Assembly: GCA_900546575.1 (NCBI GenBank)
Contig: URDM01000002.1
Span: forward strand, 15,581 to 79,580
Source of the DNA: an uncultured Prevotella sp.
Lineage (GTDB): Bacteria > Bacteroidota > Bacteroidia > Bacteroidales > Bacteroidaceae
Reading direction: 5' to 3'
Length of the DNA: 64,000 nucleotides
Below the pieces are notes generated by a model. It ran no database searches. It had not been told where the DNA came from and saw only the letters and a list, made by a program, of their open reading frames with translations. Within the stretch, counting starts at the first letter, position 1. The number at the start of each line of letters is the position of its first letter. A program made the position numbers and the translations under genes. Below, in pieces: positions 63,800 through 64,000 of this stretch.

Positions 63800-64000
63800 G
63801 GCTCACCCGATAAACTAGGGGGATTATGCATATAGCTTTGTAAGTCTGAAAAGAAAGAACTTTATATCCGTTACTCCCCTTAAAGCAGCTCTAAACGCCT
63901 TAATTTTAGCATTGAATGACTCTGCAAAAGCATTAGTTGCCCTATTAACAAAGAAGTTCAAGACTTCATCATAATGCTCGTAAAGCGTGGCGGCAATAAC
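63800..64000 (-). mobile_element. end of an ISL3-type insertion sequence (partial)
   Basis: The element boundary is set at about 63800, where the 22-bp array stops and the sequence GGCTCACCCGATAAAC (likely terminal inverted repeat) begins, 24 bp before the transposase stop codon. The other end lies outside the window, so length and target duplication cannot be checked. Confidence 0.75.
63824..64000 (-). CDS. ISL3 (ISAon1-like) transposase, C-terminal fragment
   Basis: Fifty-eight C-terminal codons read VLNFFVNRATNAFAESFN, KIKAFRAALRG and DIKFFLFRLTKLYA before TAA. This matches the end of the DDE transposase of ISL3/ISAon1-type elements, where NxxAESFNxKIK carries the last catalytic glutamate. 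No frameshift is visible in the part present; the gene runs off the right edge. Confidence 0.85.
   Translation of the reverse strand, partial: VIAATLYEHYDEVLNFFVNRATNAFAESFNAKIKAFRAALRGVTDIKFFLFRLTKLYA

Overview
The window looks like chromosomal DNA of a Bacteroidales bacterium, most likely a member of the Prevotellaceae. Evidence: promoters of the TAnnTTTG / TTTG type with 19-20 bp spacing, weak or AT-rich ribosome binding sites, a SusC/SusD pair, a PorZ-like type IX secretion protein, Bacteroidetes-type lipoprotein signals, and small families restricted to this group (DUF4834, DUF6057, DUF4840-like). Identity was inferred from reading the proteins; no search was run.

Layout. 0-6.5 kb: an incomplete histidine phosphatase gene, then trxB, a glutathione peroxidase, a RidA-type protein and, divergently, a large outer-membrane beta-barrel protein. 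A structured repeat sits at each end of this block in inverted orientation. 6.5-14.3 kb (minus strand): SusC, SusD, a DUF6057 membrane protein and a beta-propeller lipoprotein with a haem-type CxxCH motif. 14.8-17.4 kb: a Fic protein with a large palindrome in its leader, and a sodium/solute symporter. 17.5-27.7 kb: a metallophosphoesterase, a family 8 polysaccharide lyase, a DNA glycosylase, tRNA-Lys(UUU), an ATPase behind a 33-bp tandem repeat, a YitT membrane protein and a GH3 glycosidase.

27.8-36.3 kb (minus strand): a full route for unsaturated uronic acids: sulfatase, DUF4861 protein, KdgK, Eda, an EIIC-type permease, KduI (with an apparent signal peptide) and KduD. With the PL8 lyase this suggests use of sulfated glycosaminoglycan-like polymers, ending in pyruvate and glyceraldehyde 3-phosphate.

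36.7-51.7 kb (plus strand): a housekeeping run with a lipoprotein, a duplicated DUF1599 protein, a DoxX-like protein joined in frame to triosephosphate isomerase, a SPOR protein, folE, a DUF4840-like lipoprotein, xth, psd, pssA, a DUF4834 protein, an ArgE-like M20 hydrolase, a ROK protein, dnaE and trxA. 52-59 kb: a small membrane protein, class II aldolase and five glycosyltransferases. 59-64 kb: PorZ-like protein, a GH92 mannosidase and the end of an ISL3-type insertion sequence.

The most unusual content is non-coding. Tandem arrays with periods of 22, 21, 33 and 44 bp occur between genes. One 22-bp family recurs at three separate loci and another repeat abuts start codons. A candidate structured RNA of about 325 nt lies between the sulfatase gene and the uronate operon.
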